Below are positions 11,665 through 18,511 of a stretch of DNA of 29,194 nucleotides, piece after piece. Position numbers and translations under genes: made by a program. Below the pieces are notes generated by a model that made no database searches, was not told the origin of the DNA, and saw only the letters and a program-made list of their open reading frames with translations. This stretch comes from a virus. The DNA lies in the IMG/VR virus record IMGVR_UViG_3300046751_000216, positions 1 to 29,194 of that record, one strand, 5' to 3'. Each line of letters begins with the position of its first letter. The stretch's first letter is position 1.

Positions 11665-11680
11665 AGGATGTAACTTTAGA
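11665..11680 (-). promoter_or_regulatory. Candidate phage RNA polymerase promoter (copy B, end of terminase)
   Basis: The minus strand reads TCTAAAGTTACATCCT, 14 of 16 bases equal to copies A and C; its TAA is the terminase stop codon. T7 has promoter phiOR at this place after gene 19. Confidence 0.5.
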
Positions 11681-13361
11681 TTTGTATCCATCCAGAAGGG
11701 TCTGTTGAACTAGTGCCAAAGTTAAGGTTTGACATGAACTTATCTAGTTCTGCATCTAGTAGTTCTTCTTTACGTACCTGTATCTCACTGTCAGCATCTG
11801 CTGCCATCTGGTCAACCCAGTACTGTACAGCCATAGCTAGTACATCAAGTCTATCATCGTGAGCCAATGCTCCACGTACTTTCGTGATACGTGTCATCTG
11901 ATAGGTAAGCATATACTTAATACCCTTATCAGGTGGCATGTGTTGCACACTGTCATAGTCCTTTTGTATAACCTTAGGGTCTAGTATTAGCCTATGTTGG
12001 TTCATAACAGGCTCTAGCGTGTCGATGATACGACTTTCTTTCTGTGTATTATGTCTAACCTCTTCCATCGTGCATGGGTATGTCTTAGTCATGTACGGCT
12101 TGAGTAGCTCAGTAAACATACCGTCACCAAAGTTACTCTCAACGAGTACCATGTTAACACTGTGTATTTTTGCTAGGTCTGTAAGATGCTGTAAAGTAGT
12201 GTCAGAGTATCCACCCTCAACCCCACCAGCGTCTACAACATACAGAAAACCGTTTAACATCTTTACAACTGCGTAGGCAGTTTCATCAGAACCTCTACCA
12301 GAAGGGTCAATAGCAAGTACTGAGCCTGTATACTTAGCTCTACCTACTGTATCCTCTGGTGCGTAGAACTTATCACCACTAAGACCTACGTTAGGCACGT
12401 CTGACACAGGCTTCATAATGCCATACACCATCTTCTCAGGTGCTGTATCCTTATCACATGAGTATACTATCAAGTCTGATAGCTTGAGAGGGTACTTGTT
12501 AGCATCAGATAATGACGTGTCCAACATAAACTGCAAAGCAAAACCACTACGTCCATAACTTAGCTCTCTTTCTAGTAGGTCTTCGTCATCAAACCGTTTA
12601 GGGTCTGTAGGAAGGTCATACATAGCTGAACCCTTGTCTTGAAGGGTAGCATACAGCGAGGGTGCAAGACGGCCACCATACGCCTTCTCAGAGCGTTCTA
12701 GGCTAGGATAACGAGCAGGCCACACTCTCATCTCGTATCCACGTGCTAGTAGTACGTTATAGAGTGACATCTCGTTCTGAGGTGTACCAAGGTAGATAAT
12801 CTTACCGTCAGGCTTTAGAACAGCGTCAAACTCTTTAACAGTTTCCCCTAGCTTCTCTCGCATCATGTGCGTCATGGAGTTATTAGGTACTTCTACGTCA
12901 TCAGCAATGATAATGTCTGCACGACTACCTGTAAGCTGTCCAGTAACACCCACACTCTTTACAGAGGGGCTACCAGATGCTTTAGCTGGTGCGACATCAA
13001 AGGCTATCTTAGACCAGCGTTGCCCATCTTTAGCAATTAAGTGCTGACATATTGGTAGCTCAGTAATAATACGCTGCGTAAAGGTAGAGAAATCATCAGC
13101 ACGTGCTTTAGACGCTGAGACAACCATAAACTTTAGCTGTGGGTCTAGCAATAGCTGATGTACCACATAGGCAGCAGTAATGTATGACTTACCTACACCC
13201 CGAAACGCCTCAATGATGCTACGCTTGGGACTTGTCTGCAAGTAATGTGCAATATCGTACTGCACTGGTGTAGGCTCTGGTAGTCCAAGGTGTTGCCACA
13301 CTAGGTACGTAAAGTTCCTAAAGTCTTTTAAAGGCTCAGGGATTGCGTTCTGTTGTTGCAT
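11676..13361 (-). CDS. Terminase large subunit, T7 gp19-like
   Basis: A 561-aa DNA packaging motor and nuclease. The ATPase Walker A is FRGVGKS (53-59), as in T7 gp19. Walker B and the catalytic acid are IIIADDVE (D154, D155, E157), and the coupling segment is YLGTPQNE (~190-197). The RNase H-like nuclease carries D352 (LAIDPSGRG), E408 (VLVESNFGDG) and D502/D503 (HDDRLDVLAMA). Length is close to T7 gp19 (586 aa). It works with the small terminase at the portal. The start at 13361 is preceded by a 77-nt gap with hairpins, the widest gap inside the late block. Confidence 0.95.
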   Translation of the reverse strand: MQQQNAIPEPLKDFRNFTYLVWQHLGLPEPTPVQYDIAHYLQTSPKRSIIEAFRGVGKSYITAAYVVHQLLLDPQLKFMVVSASKARADDFSTFTQRIITELPICQHLIAKDGQRWSKIAFDVAPAKASGSPSVKSVGVTGQLTGSRADIIIADDVEVPNNSMTHMMREKLGETVKEFDAVLKPDGKIIYLGTPQNEMSLYNVLLARGYEMRVWPARYPSLERSEKAYGGRLAPSLYATLQDKGSAMYDLPTDPKRFDDEDLLERELSYGRSGFALQFMLDTSLSDANKYPLKLSDLIVYSCDKDTAPEKMVYGIMKPVSDVPNVGLSGDKFYAPEDTVGRAKYTGSVLAIDPSGRGSDETAYAVVKMLNGFLYVVDAGGVEGGYSDTTLQHLTDLAKIHSVNMVLVESNFGDGMFTELLKPYMTKTYPCTMEEVRHNTQKESRIIDTLEPVMNQHRLILDPKVIQKDYDSVQHMPPDKGIKYMLTYQMTRITKVRGALAHDDRLDVLAMAVQYWVDQMAADADSEIQVRKEELLDAELDKFMSNLNFGTSSTDPSGWIQI

Positions 13362-13389
13362 AGTGGGTATGTACCTCTCAGGTATAAGA

Positions 13390-13437
13390 CCCCTACTCAG
13401 AGGGGCTTAAATCGCCATTAAAAGCTATATAATAGCT
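13390..13437 (-). terminator. Two small hairpins between the 103-aa gene and terminase
   Basis: Right after the stop of the 103-aa gene the minus strand has AGCTAT-TAT-ATAGCT followed by TTTAA, a weak terminator shape. Then comes CCCCT-CTGAGT-AGGGG just before the terminase ribosome site region. Either may attenuate or process the transcript so that terminase is made at a different level. Confidence 0.3.
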
Positions 13438-13438
13438 G

Positions 13439-13750
13439 TTAGTCATCATATACTACTTCGATGTCGTGAGCATGTGTGTCATTTACTTTAGCCCATACAG
13501 CGTTGATAGGAGCTACAGAGAACTCCCACGTAGCCGCTAGGTCACCAGCTTGTGCTGAACCAGCTAGGTTCATACCAGTAGTAGGGGCTGTGTTGTTATC
13601 ACTAAATCCAATAGTAATGTAATGGTTGTCGTGGTCATTCTGTATTACTAAGTACATACGACTAGGGTTATCGTCTAGTATTTTTACCCAAGATTGGTCA
13701 GCAGGTAGCGTGACATTCTTAGATGCTAGACTTGCGTTATGCCCTCTCAT
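13439..13750 (-). CDS. Small beta-rich virion-type protein
   Basis: A 103-aa, beta-rich protein: NVTLPADQSWVKIL, then SRMYLVIQNDHDNHYITIGFSD, a Gly/Ala loop, and WEFSVAPINAVWAKVND. The 'PSR-x-YL-x-IQN ... W' pattern resembles small decoration or structural proteins of marine phages, and is echoed in the 111-aa protein at 19426-19761. It lies between small and large terminase, with an ATGA overlap at its start. A structural or packaging accessory role is inferred. Confidence 0.7.
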   Translation of the reverse strand: MRGHNASLASKNVTLPADQSWVKILDDNPSRMYLVIQNDHDNHYITIGFSDNNTAPTTGMNLAGSAQAGDLAATWEFSVAPINAVWAKVNDTHAHDIEVVYDD

Positions 13751-13962
13751 TGTACTTGTTCAGCTATGTCAAAGGGTAACTCATTTAGTAAGTTAGCCAT
13801 AGGGTTGCTCTCAGTAATAACATCAAGGGTTGCTCCGTTGTCCTTTAGAAACTTGACAGCTACTGACAGTTCTGATGCAGTGGCTTCCCCACTACGTACA
13901 CGTAAGAGTAACTCTTGTGTTACTGCATCGTGCAAACTATCCATCTGTTGTTTTTCACTCAT
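13747..13962 (-). CDS. Probable terminase small subunit (DNA maturase A)
   Basis: A 71-aa, mostly helical protein: LHDAVTQELLLRVRSGEATA, then SELSVAVKFLKDNGATLDVI, then NLLNELPFDIAEQ. This 'L..AV...LL.....G.ATA.....A.KFLKDN' pattern is typical of small terminase-like proteins in T7-like marine phages, and the place just before the terminase module agrees. It is shorter than T7 gp18 (89 aa). The ATG at 13962 has AGGAG seven bases upstream and forms ATGA with the lysozyme stop; the in-frame GTG at 13968 is too close to the ribosome site. Confidence 0.65.
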   Translation of the reverse strand: MSEKQQMDSLHDAVTQELLLRVRSGEATASELSVAVKFLKDNGATLDVITESNPMANLLNELPFDIAEQVQ

Positions 13963-14372
13963 TGCCACTCTCCTGTACGTATCTGCTCAGTGACTTCTAC
14001 TGCACGTTGGCCTACTTGTTTAGCCCACCTACTCTGTAGAAACTCGTCTGCTGCCATATCGTACTTTCCGTCCTTTAGCAGAGCCATTGCGTTTACGAAC
14101 TTTGTTACTGTCCCTATCCCTACGTTGAAGGTGAAGTTGATAAGGGCTGCGAAACGTACCTCGTCTAGGTCTTTCGTCCACGCAAACCTGCGTGTCAGTT
14201 GTGTCACTGCCTCTTGTATGTCGTGTTCCAGAAGCATCTCTGCTTCTTTCTCTGTTATACCAACATCGTCTAAGTTTCTTCCAACACCGATAGTACATTT
14301 GCCCTGCGTACAAAAATAAGGTTTAAGTTTGACACCCTCGTGCCGCTTCAACTGCTCTATTAGCTTTGTCAT
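13959..14372 (-). CDS. T4-type lysozyme (GH24 muramidase), endolysin
   Basis: A 137-aa endolysin cutting the glycan backbone of peptidoglycan. The catalytic Glu is E12 in KRHEGVKLKPY; T27 in GKCTIGVGRNL matches T4 T26. The position of T4 D20 is C21 (PYFCTQG). In T4 lysozyme a Cys at that place is known to stay active, so the enzyme is probably functional, and a second Cys at 26 is close by. It has no signal peptide, so release needs a holin; candidates are upstream. Its start overlaps the stop of the 49-aa gene by ATGA. T7 instead uses an amidase (gp3.5) in the replication block, absent here. Confidence 0.92.
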   Translation of the reverse strand: MTKLIEQLKRHEGVKLKPYFCTQGKCTIGVGRNLDDVGITEKEAEMLLEHDIQEAVTQLTRRFAWTKDLDEVRFAALINFTFNVGIGTVTKFVNAMALLKDGKYDMAADEFLQSRWAKQVGQRAVEVTEQIRTGEWQ

Positions 14373-14518
14373 GCTTTCTTCTTGTATTTACTTGTGTTTT
14401 TCTTTTTAGGAAATCCAGCTTTCATGTTTGCATACGCTTTGTCAGAGATGGTTGACTTACTCTTAGGACGGCTTGTACCAGCTTTTTTACGCTTGTTAAT
14501 GTTCTCATAAAGGCTCAT
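14369..14518 (-). CDS. 49-aa highly basic conserved protein
   Basis: MSLYENINKRKKAGTSRPKS followed by an A-Y-A-N-M-K-A-G segment and a Lys-rich tail. I recognise this as a very common companion of the lysozyme in marine T7-like phages, function unknown. About one third of residues are Lys or Arg, so binding to DNA, RNA or membrane phosphates is possible. The start at 14518 forms an ATGA overlap with the 33-aa ORF and its stop forms ATGA with lysozyme; AGGAT lies upstream. Confidence 0.75.
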   Translation of the reverse strand: MSLYENINKRKKAGTSRPKSKSTISDKAYANMKAGFPKKKNTSKYKKKA

Positions 14519-14616
14519 TTTGAATTTATCCTATGTACTATGTTGATTGCTGTATTTATCCATACACCTGTCAGGACGAGCAGATGTATAATAAGTTCTA
14601 CGTATGTTATATCCAC
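14515..14616 (-). CDS. 33-aa single-pass membrane peptide (GTG start)
   Basis: A tiny ORF between the holin candidate and the basic protein. The GTG at 14616 directly follows the TAA of the holin gene in the same frame, and its TGA overlaps the next ATG as ATGA. The peptide is DITYVELIIHLLVLTGVW, then NTAINIVHR, an obvious transmembrane helix. The exact fill between two genes supports it; no clear ribosome site is seen except AAGGA ten bases upstream. It could modulate lysis, or be made by readthrough as an extension of the holin. Confidence 0.45.
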   Translation of the reverse strand: MDITYVELIIHLLVLTGVWINTAINIVHRINSK

Positions 14617-14976
14617 TTACTTCTTTTCCTTAATAGAAGCTGCCAAACCCCCACCAAAGTAAAAGCCTACAATTACTAACATTATCTCGCCAATCCAAAA
14701 CTCATTAAGGACACCTTTCACAGCTTCAGTATCACCCTTACCAGCTAATGTCATACCCATTGTAATAGAAAAGCATACTAGGAAAGTAACTGTAAACATC
14801 AATGCTAGGTAACGCTGTGCTAGTTTGTAGGGAGCATAGGCTGCTAGTAGCTCTGTTTTAGCTTTAGACTTAGCAACTACTTCTTCTTCTGTAGAGGTAT
14901 GAATGTCATCTATTAGCTTGATACCTTGTTGAATAACATCCTTACTTCCAAACAATTTCATTAACACTGGTATCAT
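14617..14976 (-). CDS. Holin candidate (GTA-type 3-TM holin family)
   Basis: A 119-aa membrane protein. A soluble helical N-terminus (residues 1-50) is followed by RYLALMFTVTFLVCFSITMGM (with Q before it), then FWIGEIMLVIVGFYFGGGLAASIKEKK. The RYLAL...FYFGG pattern is that of the phage/GTA holin superfamily with a C-terminal membrane region; two strong hydrophobic helices are clear here, and a third would need the stretch near 40-55. It lies in the lysis block two genes before lysozyme. The start forms ATGA with the previous gene. Confidence 0.7.
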   Translation of the reverse strand: MIPVLMKLFGSKDVIQQGIKLIDDIHTSTEEEVVAKSKAKTELLAAYAPYKLAQRYLALMFTVTFLVCFSITMGMTLAGKGDTEAVKGVLNEFWIGEIMLVIVGFYFGGGLAASIKEKK

Positions 14977-15170
14977 GTCATCGTCCCCATCTTCTCACAC
15001 TTAGCACCCACTATTTCGTACTCAGGTATGACAAACTTAACACTGTTAATCATTTCTGTTATACGTGTCTCACACTGTACCTTAGTAGGTTTAAGACCTA
15101 AGGTGTCATCTAATTGTAAACATTCTTCAGGTGACTGTATCATACAGGCAAATACGATAGCTTTAAACAT
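14973..15170 (-). CDS. Small four-Cys protein of lysis block
   Basis: A 65-aa protein, MFKAIVFACMIQSPEECLQL at the start, with cysteines at about 9, 17, 33 and 58. I recall close relatives beside lysis and structural genes in marine phages, with no known role. The N-terminal hydrophobic stretch is too short for a confident signal peptide. AGGA lies six bases before the ATG, and the stop forms ATGA with the holin gene. A periplasmic or spanin-like role is possible but unsupported. Confidence 0.65.
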   Translation of the reverse strand: MFKAIVFACMIQSPEECLQLDDTLGLKPTKVQCETRITEMINSVKFVIPEYEIVGAKCEKMGTMT

Positions 15171-15173
15171 ATC

Positions 15174-15632
15174 TTATCCTCTCGTTGCTAAATAGTAGAC
15201 GAAAGCAAAGTAGACTACTAACGCTCCCCCAAGTATAGTAAGGGCTGCTATGGTTAGTATCTCCATTAGTTGCTTACGCTTCCTTAGTCTTTCTTCTTGT
15301 TCTAATTGTCTGCGTTTTCTTGCTTCAGCTTGAAACTTAATCCAATCTTGCCAAAGGCCAGCACGTCCATAAAGCTGCATAGCTTCACGTAGTTGGTCTT
15401 CTTGTTTACGGACTTTCTCAAGTGCCATAAACTCTTCTAAGTCTTCACCAGCACTACCGCCTACTTTAGTCCAGAACGAGTTTTTCTTTTTATGCGCTTT
15501 CTTCTGAAGAGTATCCTTCGCTGTAACAAAGTCTGAGATAGCTCTCCCACAGTCTGCTAGTTCGCGTCCGTTGGCTAGAGTTTGTTTTATTACAGCAAAG
15601 GCGGCATTACAGGCTGCTAATTCAGCCAGCAT
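15174..15632 (-). CDS. C-tail-anchored coiled-coil membrane protein
   Basis: A 152-aa protein: an N-terminal segment with Cys-containing helices (LAELAACNAAFAVIKQTLAN), a basic linker (KKAHKKKNSFWTKVGG), then a long charged helix (about 66-125, rich in Arg, Glu, Gln) and a C-terminal transmembrane helix (EILTIAALTILGGALVVYFA). Relatives exist in marine podophages without known function. The topology is opposite to that of T7 Rz (gp18.5, N-terminal anchor), so it is not a plain i-spanin, although its place in the lysis block would fit. AGGAGA precedes the ATG. Confidence 0.7.
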   Translation of the reverse strand: MLAELAACNAAFAVIKQTLANGRELADCGRAISDFVTAKDTLQKKAHKKKNSFWTKVGGSAGEDLEEFMALEKVRKQEDQLREAMQLYGRAGLWQDWIKFQAEARKRRQLEQEERLRKRKQLMEILTIAALTILGGALVVYFAFVYYLATRG

Positions 15633-15640
15633 ACCTTCTC

Positions 15641-15820
15641 CTAGTTAGTTCGTCTGATGTTTTGCATTGGTTGTCGGTTAGGGGATGTAGTTCCAGAGCG
15701 TGTTCCGCTACGTTTAACTTTCTTTTTCTTAATCCCTAACATACTTAGAATACCACCCTTGACGTTGGCGTAAGCTTCACCAAACCCCATAGGCTTTGTT
15801 TGTATCTTATAGTTTGCCAT
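15641..15820 (-). CDS. 59-aa basic protein in late block
   Basis: MANYKIQTKPMGFGEAYANV, then KGGILSMLGIKKKKVKRSG and an Arg/Asn-rich tail. It is strongly basic, has no membrane segment, and is similar in kind to small 'KPMGFGEA' proteins seen next to lysis genes in marine phages. The start ATG at 15820 overlaps the stop of the 49-aa membrane protein as TAATG, with AAGGAT upstream. Function is unknown. Confidence 0.65.
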   Translation of the reverse strand: MANYKIQTKPMGFGEAYANVKGGILSMLGIKKKKVKRSGTRSGTTSPNRQPMQNIRRTN

Positions 15821-15969
15821 TACTTATCCTTCCACATTTGGTATATCTTAAAGGCAAGATACGTTATAGACATTACCCCCACTACCAAAGCTACCCATTC
15901 GTTTAGAGCAGGTAACCACAGAGGTGCAGATAAACCACCAGCAGCTATAGCTAAATCGTTCTGGTTCAC
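15820..15969 (-). CDS. 49-aa single-pass membrane protein, holin-like (GTG start)
   Basis: The GTG at 15969 overlaps the previous stop (GTGA), with GGAG eight bases upstream. The protein has an Ala/Gly/Pro-rich N-terminus (AIAAGGLSAPLWLPALNEW), a transmembrane helix (VALVVGVMSITYLAFKIY) and a short basic end (QMWKDK). Size, place and topology fit a pinholin or antiholin of the T7 gp17.5 class, alongside the larger holin candidate at 14617. It is the first gene of the lysis block after the fibre genes. Confidence 0.6.
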   Translation of the reverse strand: MNQNDLAIAAGGLSAPLWLPALNEWVALVVGVMSITYLAFKIYQMWKDK

Positions 15970-16451
15970 CCTGCAATCTCCGTAATACTTAAAATGCTAG
16001 GATTGCTGTTGTTCTGTGCAGTCAAACTTGTAGAAGAACTTTTGAACGCTCTAACTGTGTAGGTTGTTGAACTTGTGCTAGGTGCATCAATATAAGCGTG
16101 AATAGGCATCCTAGTAGAATACGCTTCGTTGTTGTCACCATTGAAATAATACCCGCCACCATTGTCAGTATATATAATTGATGAGCCATCATATATTTCA
16201 AGACTGAAATTGGGGTCTGCGGAATATCCTGTTCCAAAATGTACAGTGCCTGTTAATAACAATTTGTTGCTAGTTGACGCAGGAATAATTGTTGCAGTCA
16301 GACCAGTGGATGTGCCGCTACCTTTTGTATTAGATGTAATGCTTGTGCTGGTACTAAAACTGTTAGAAACTACCTGCAACACAGTACCACTAGGCAACCC
16401 TGCGCTAGTAACAGCAGACAAAGACTGATTGTTTAGTTTAATAAGTGCCAT
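15966..16451 (-). CDS. Small fibre or receptor-binding protein, Ser/Thr-rich
   Basis: A 161-aa protein, MALIKLNNQSLSAVTSAGLP then a beta-rich Ser/Thr body with repeats of short strands (SNKLLLTGTVHFG; SSIIYTDNGGGYYFN; TTYTVRAFKSS). The 'LNNQSLSAVTSAGLPSGTV' opening is common in small tail-fibre proteins of marine phages. The body resembles a jelly-roll. It is the last gene of the fibre cluster and follows the C1q-like fibre, with AGGAGACTGAC before the ATG, a leader shared with the 331-aa fibre gene. Confidence 0.7.
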   Translation of the reverse strand: MALIKLNNQSLSAVTSAGLPSGTVLQVVSNSFSTSTSITSNTKGSGTSTGLTATIIPASTSNKLLLTGTVHFGTGYSADPNFSLEIYDGSSIIYTDNGGGYYFNGDNNEAYSTRMPIHAYIDAPSTSSTTYTVRAFKSSSTSLTAQNNSNPSILSITEIAG

Positions 16452-16460
16452 GTCAGTCTC

Positions 16461-17333
16461 CTATCCTATTAAGTAGCCTTGAAAGTGTGGCGTACCTTCG
16501 TCTGCGGTTGCATATTGGTACAAATACAAATTAGATACATTTACCCTAATGTAATCATTAGCTGTCATTTCTGTTATAAACGATGTGTGAGCAGGTAAAT
16601 ACGAAGTAATATTAGTGTAAGCGTAATATTCTCTAGCTATATCCCAAGTTGAAGCATCTGAACTGGTTTCAAAATCTACTATTATTGTTCCTGTTGTTGT
16701 GCCGCCATTAGAACTACAAGCAAAAGCATTTAACATAAAACAATAAAGTCCAGTTACAGGTGCTTTAAAATAATGATTGGTTGTATCGTAATAGTTTCCA
16801 GTATTAAATATTGTACTGTTAAATTGTATTACACCATTAATACCCCCTGCCGTACCTATTCTTCTCATACTAAAAGCTGGTCTAGCTGGTGTAAGAATAC
16901 GACCAGTGCTATCAATAGTCATGGCAGTGTTAGTGCCAGCCGCATCACGAATAGTACCGACATCAAGATTGCCAGACACCGCTATGTTAGTGTCCAGCTT
17001 GGCAGATGTCACAGCACCGTTACCAATCTTGTTAGTCGTAATAGCCCCATCAGTAACCGTCTTAACAGCCAGCACATCACCCAGCGCAACAACAAAGTCG
17101 ATGCTGTCTGAGCCTGTCAGTGGGTCATCAAACACTAGGTCAGAACCTGACACTGTGAAGCTGTCCTGTGGTGCTTGAATAACACCGTTCAGAGATACTA
17201 GCAGTTGGTTAGCACTCTCTGGGTAGTATGCCGCAGAACCTAGCGTCAAAGCGTAGGTGTCTGTAGCAGAAGCAGTAAGGTTGTCTAGCTTATGGAAGCC
17301 ACCGCCTACTGGATTTTTACCTATGTATGGCAT
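16461..17333 (-). CDS. Tail fibre protein with C1q/TNF-like C-terminal domain
   Basis: A 290-aa protein. Residues 1-95 form an N-terminal adaptor (MPYIGKNPVGGGFHKL ... LLVSLNGVIQAP), and residues ~95-150 carry the fibre repeat GAVTSAKLDTNIAVSGNL. Residues ~150-290 look like a C1q-type jelly-roll (FNTGNYYD, YFKAPVTGLYCFML, HFQGYLIG). The adaptor and repeat are shared with the 300-aa protein at 18512-19414, but the C-terminal domains differ, so the two look like duplicated, diversified adhesins. Its start overlaps the stop of the 56-aa gene as TAATG. Confidence 0.75.
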   Translation of the reverse strand: MPYIGKNPVGGGFHKLDNLTASATDTYALTLGSAAYYPESANQLLVSLNGVIQAPQDSFTVSGSDLVFDDPLTGSDSIDFVVALGDVLAVKTVTDGAITTNKIGNGAVTSAKLDTNIAVSGNLDVGTIRDAAGTNTAMTIDSTGRILTPARPAFSMRRIGTAGGINGVIQFNSTIFNTGNYYDTTNHYFKAPVTGLYCFMLNAFACSSNGGTTTGTIIVDFETSSDASTWDIAREYYAYTNITSYLPAHTSFITEMTANDYIRVNVSNLYLYQYATADEGTPHFQGYLIG

Positions 17334-17503
17334 TAGTCTGCATCCTGTATTGTGTTGCCGTCAGCTACCCATTCTAGGATAGCCGCATAGTGGCGGTTGG
17401 CTGTGTCAAGTGGAACGAACATCTCTGTGCCGTCAATGGTGGCCTTTACGCCAGATTGATTGCCGTCAGGGTCATTGTAATATTGTGCATTTGTAATGTT
17501 CAT
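17333..17503 (-). CDS. 56-aa conserved tail-region protein
   Basis: A short ORF: MNITNAQYYNDPDGNQSG, then VKATIDGTEMFVPLDTANRH and YAAILEWVADGNTIQDAD. The 'IDG....VPLD..NRHY..IL.WV..GN.I.' pattern is a familiar small protein placed among fibre genes in many phages. The C-terminal half is where tail-fibre assembly proteins of similar size show conservation. GGAG is eight bases before the ATG, and its stop overlaps the next start (TAATG). It may be a fibre assembly factor or a small virion part. Confidence 0.75.
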   Translation of the reverse strand: MNITNAQYYNDPDGNQSGVKATIDGTEMFVPLDTANRHYAAILEWVADGNTIQDAD

Positions 17504-17505
17504 TT

Positions 17506-18501
17506 TTATAACTCCGCATCCAGCGTTGCGTTCATATTGCCAGAAGAATTCCCAGTTCCAGTTCCATATCCGTATACTGGGTAACTTCCTGTATTTCCAA
17601 GCTGAGAATTAACCCCAAAGGTAGTTGAAAAAGTGTCACCCAAACTGGTGGTTGCTGGTGTTGTCCTCATATTTACTTCATGCCCAGATACAAAAGTACC
17701 GTCACTTCTCGTTATAAACGACTCATGAAACGCCTGATAATACCTCTGACACCTAGCCAACTCATCGCCATAGCTACGATGCTCAAACGGTGTGGCCTCG
17801 CCTAGTTCTAGCTGTACGCCTGTGATGTAAAACTCAGGTGATGTGCTTTCTAACCAGCCCGTTGTGTCATAGACACGGGTGTTGTTCACATTAGCCGCCC
17901 AAGATGTACCAAATGTGCCGCCTGTCCAATCTGTTCCAGCATCTAACCAAAAAGTTAAATCAAGGCTTCTAGCGTTATCATTATCTAGTGCGCCTGTCGT
18001 ATCACCAGCAAAAGTTACTGTTTTCTTTTCCCAAGTGTTTGTTGCAGATACTATATAGCTTGCAGAAATAACCCTAGTGTTGTCACTGTCATACAGATTG
18101 ATACTGTATGTACTAGCAACACTAGACTTTACCCAAAAGGATAAGGTCAATGACTTTGCAGATGATGTACCTTTTGCTAGTTGTTGTAAGTCTTGGCCTT
18201 CAAATCTTTGTGCAATATTAACTTGGTCAGCCGCATCAAGTGATGCTTCTGATGCGTCCATGCTTATTTTTTGTGAGTAAGCAAATCCCTGCCCAGACGG
18301 TACATCTGTTGACCTATCTACATCTATGTTTCCATCAGTACCAGAATGAGCGATGCGCCAACGGTCACAGAAATAGTTACCGCTAGTGATTGTGTCAATC
18401 GTAGTGCCTCTTTGCCACACCTGCATCGCACCATTGATGATAAGATTTCTTGCCCCTGCATATTGCTCTTGAGAGGCTGGTAGTATTTTTGATAATGACA
18501 T
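17506..18501 (-). CDS. Receptor-binding or tail fibre protein with carbohydrate-binding-like domain
   Basis: A 331-aa protein starting MSLSKILPASQEQYAGARNL. The segment NLIINGAMQVWQRGTT...CDRW is a widespread phage structural motif. It is followed by a beta-sandwich-like region (SLTLSFWVKSSVASTY, KKTVTFAGDTTG, LDLTFWLDAG, FYITGVQLELGEATPFEHR) like that of carbohydrate-binding modules, then LARCQRYYQAF and a Gly/Ser/Thr tip. The ATG at 18501 has GGGAGACTGAC before it; an in-frame start at 18522 lacks a site. It probably contacts host surface glycans. Confidence 0.75.
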   Translation of the reverse strand: MSLSKILPASQEQYAGARNLIINGAMQVWQRGTTIDTITSGNYFCDRWRIAHSGTDGNIDVDRSTDVPSGQGFAYSQKISMDASEASLDAADQVNIAQRFEGQDLQQLAKGTSSAKSLTLSFWVKSSVASTYSINLYDSDNTRVISASYIVSATNTWEKKTVTFAGDTTGALDNDNARSLDLTFWLDAGTDWTGGTFGTSWAANVNNTRVYDTTGWLESTSPEFYITGVQLELGEATPFEHRSYGDELARCQRYYQAFHESFITRSDGTFVSGHEVNMRTTPATTSLGDTFSTTFGVNSQLGNTGSYPVYGYGTGTGNSSGNMNATLDAEL

Positions 18502-18511
18502 GTCAGTCTCC

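Larger units (their letters stand above)
10791..11675. other. Early noncoding control region (~880 nt, no gene)
   Basis: No convincing ORF on either strand. From the left: the leader hairpin, a perfect 9-bp tandem repeat TGTGCGCTA at 10965-10982, three sigma70-type promoters, an 11-bp inverted repeat, five 18-bp TGTG...ACA elements, and two 16-bp ACATNNTATANNATGT elements beside the terminase end. DNA from about 11040 to 11660 is very AT-rich. In T7 the equivalent place, after the large terminase and before gene 0.3, holds the terminal repeat, phiOL/phiOR and host promoters A1-A3. The physical genome end may therefore lie here, joined in the assembly. Confidence 0.6.

Noticed and set aside
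14029-14313. A 94-aa second minus-strand frame inside lysozyme
   Set aside because: It is fully contained in a clear lysozyme gene in another frame; its Arg-rich text is not protein-like and no ribosome site is seen.
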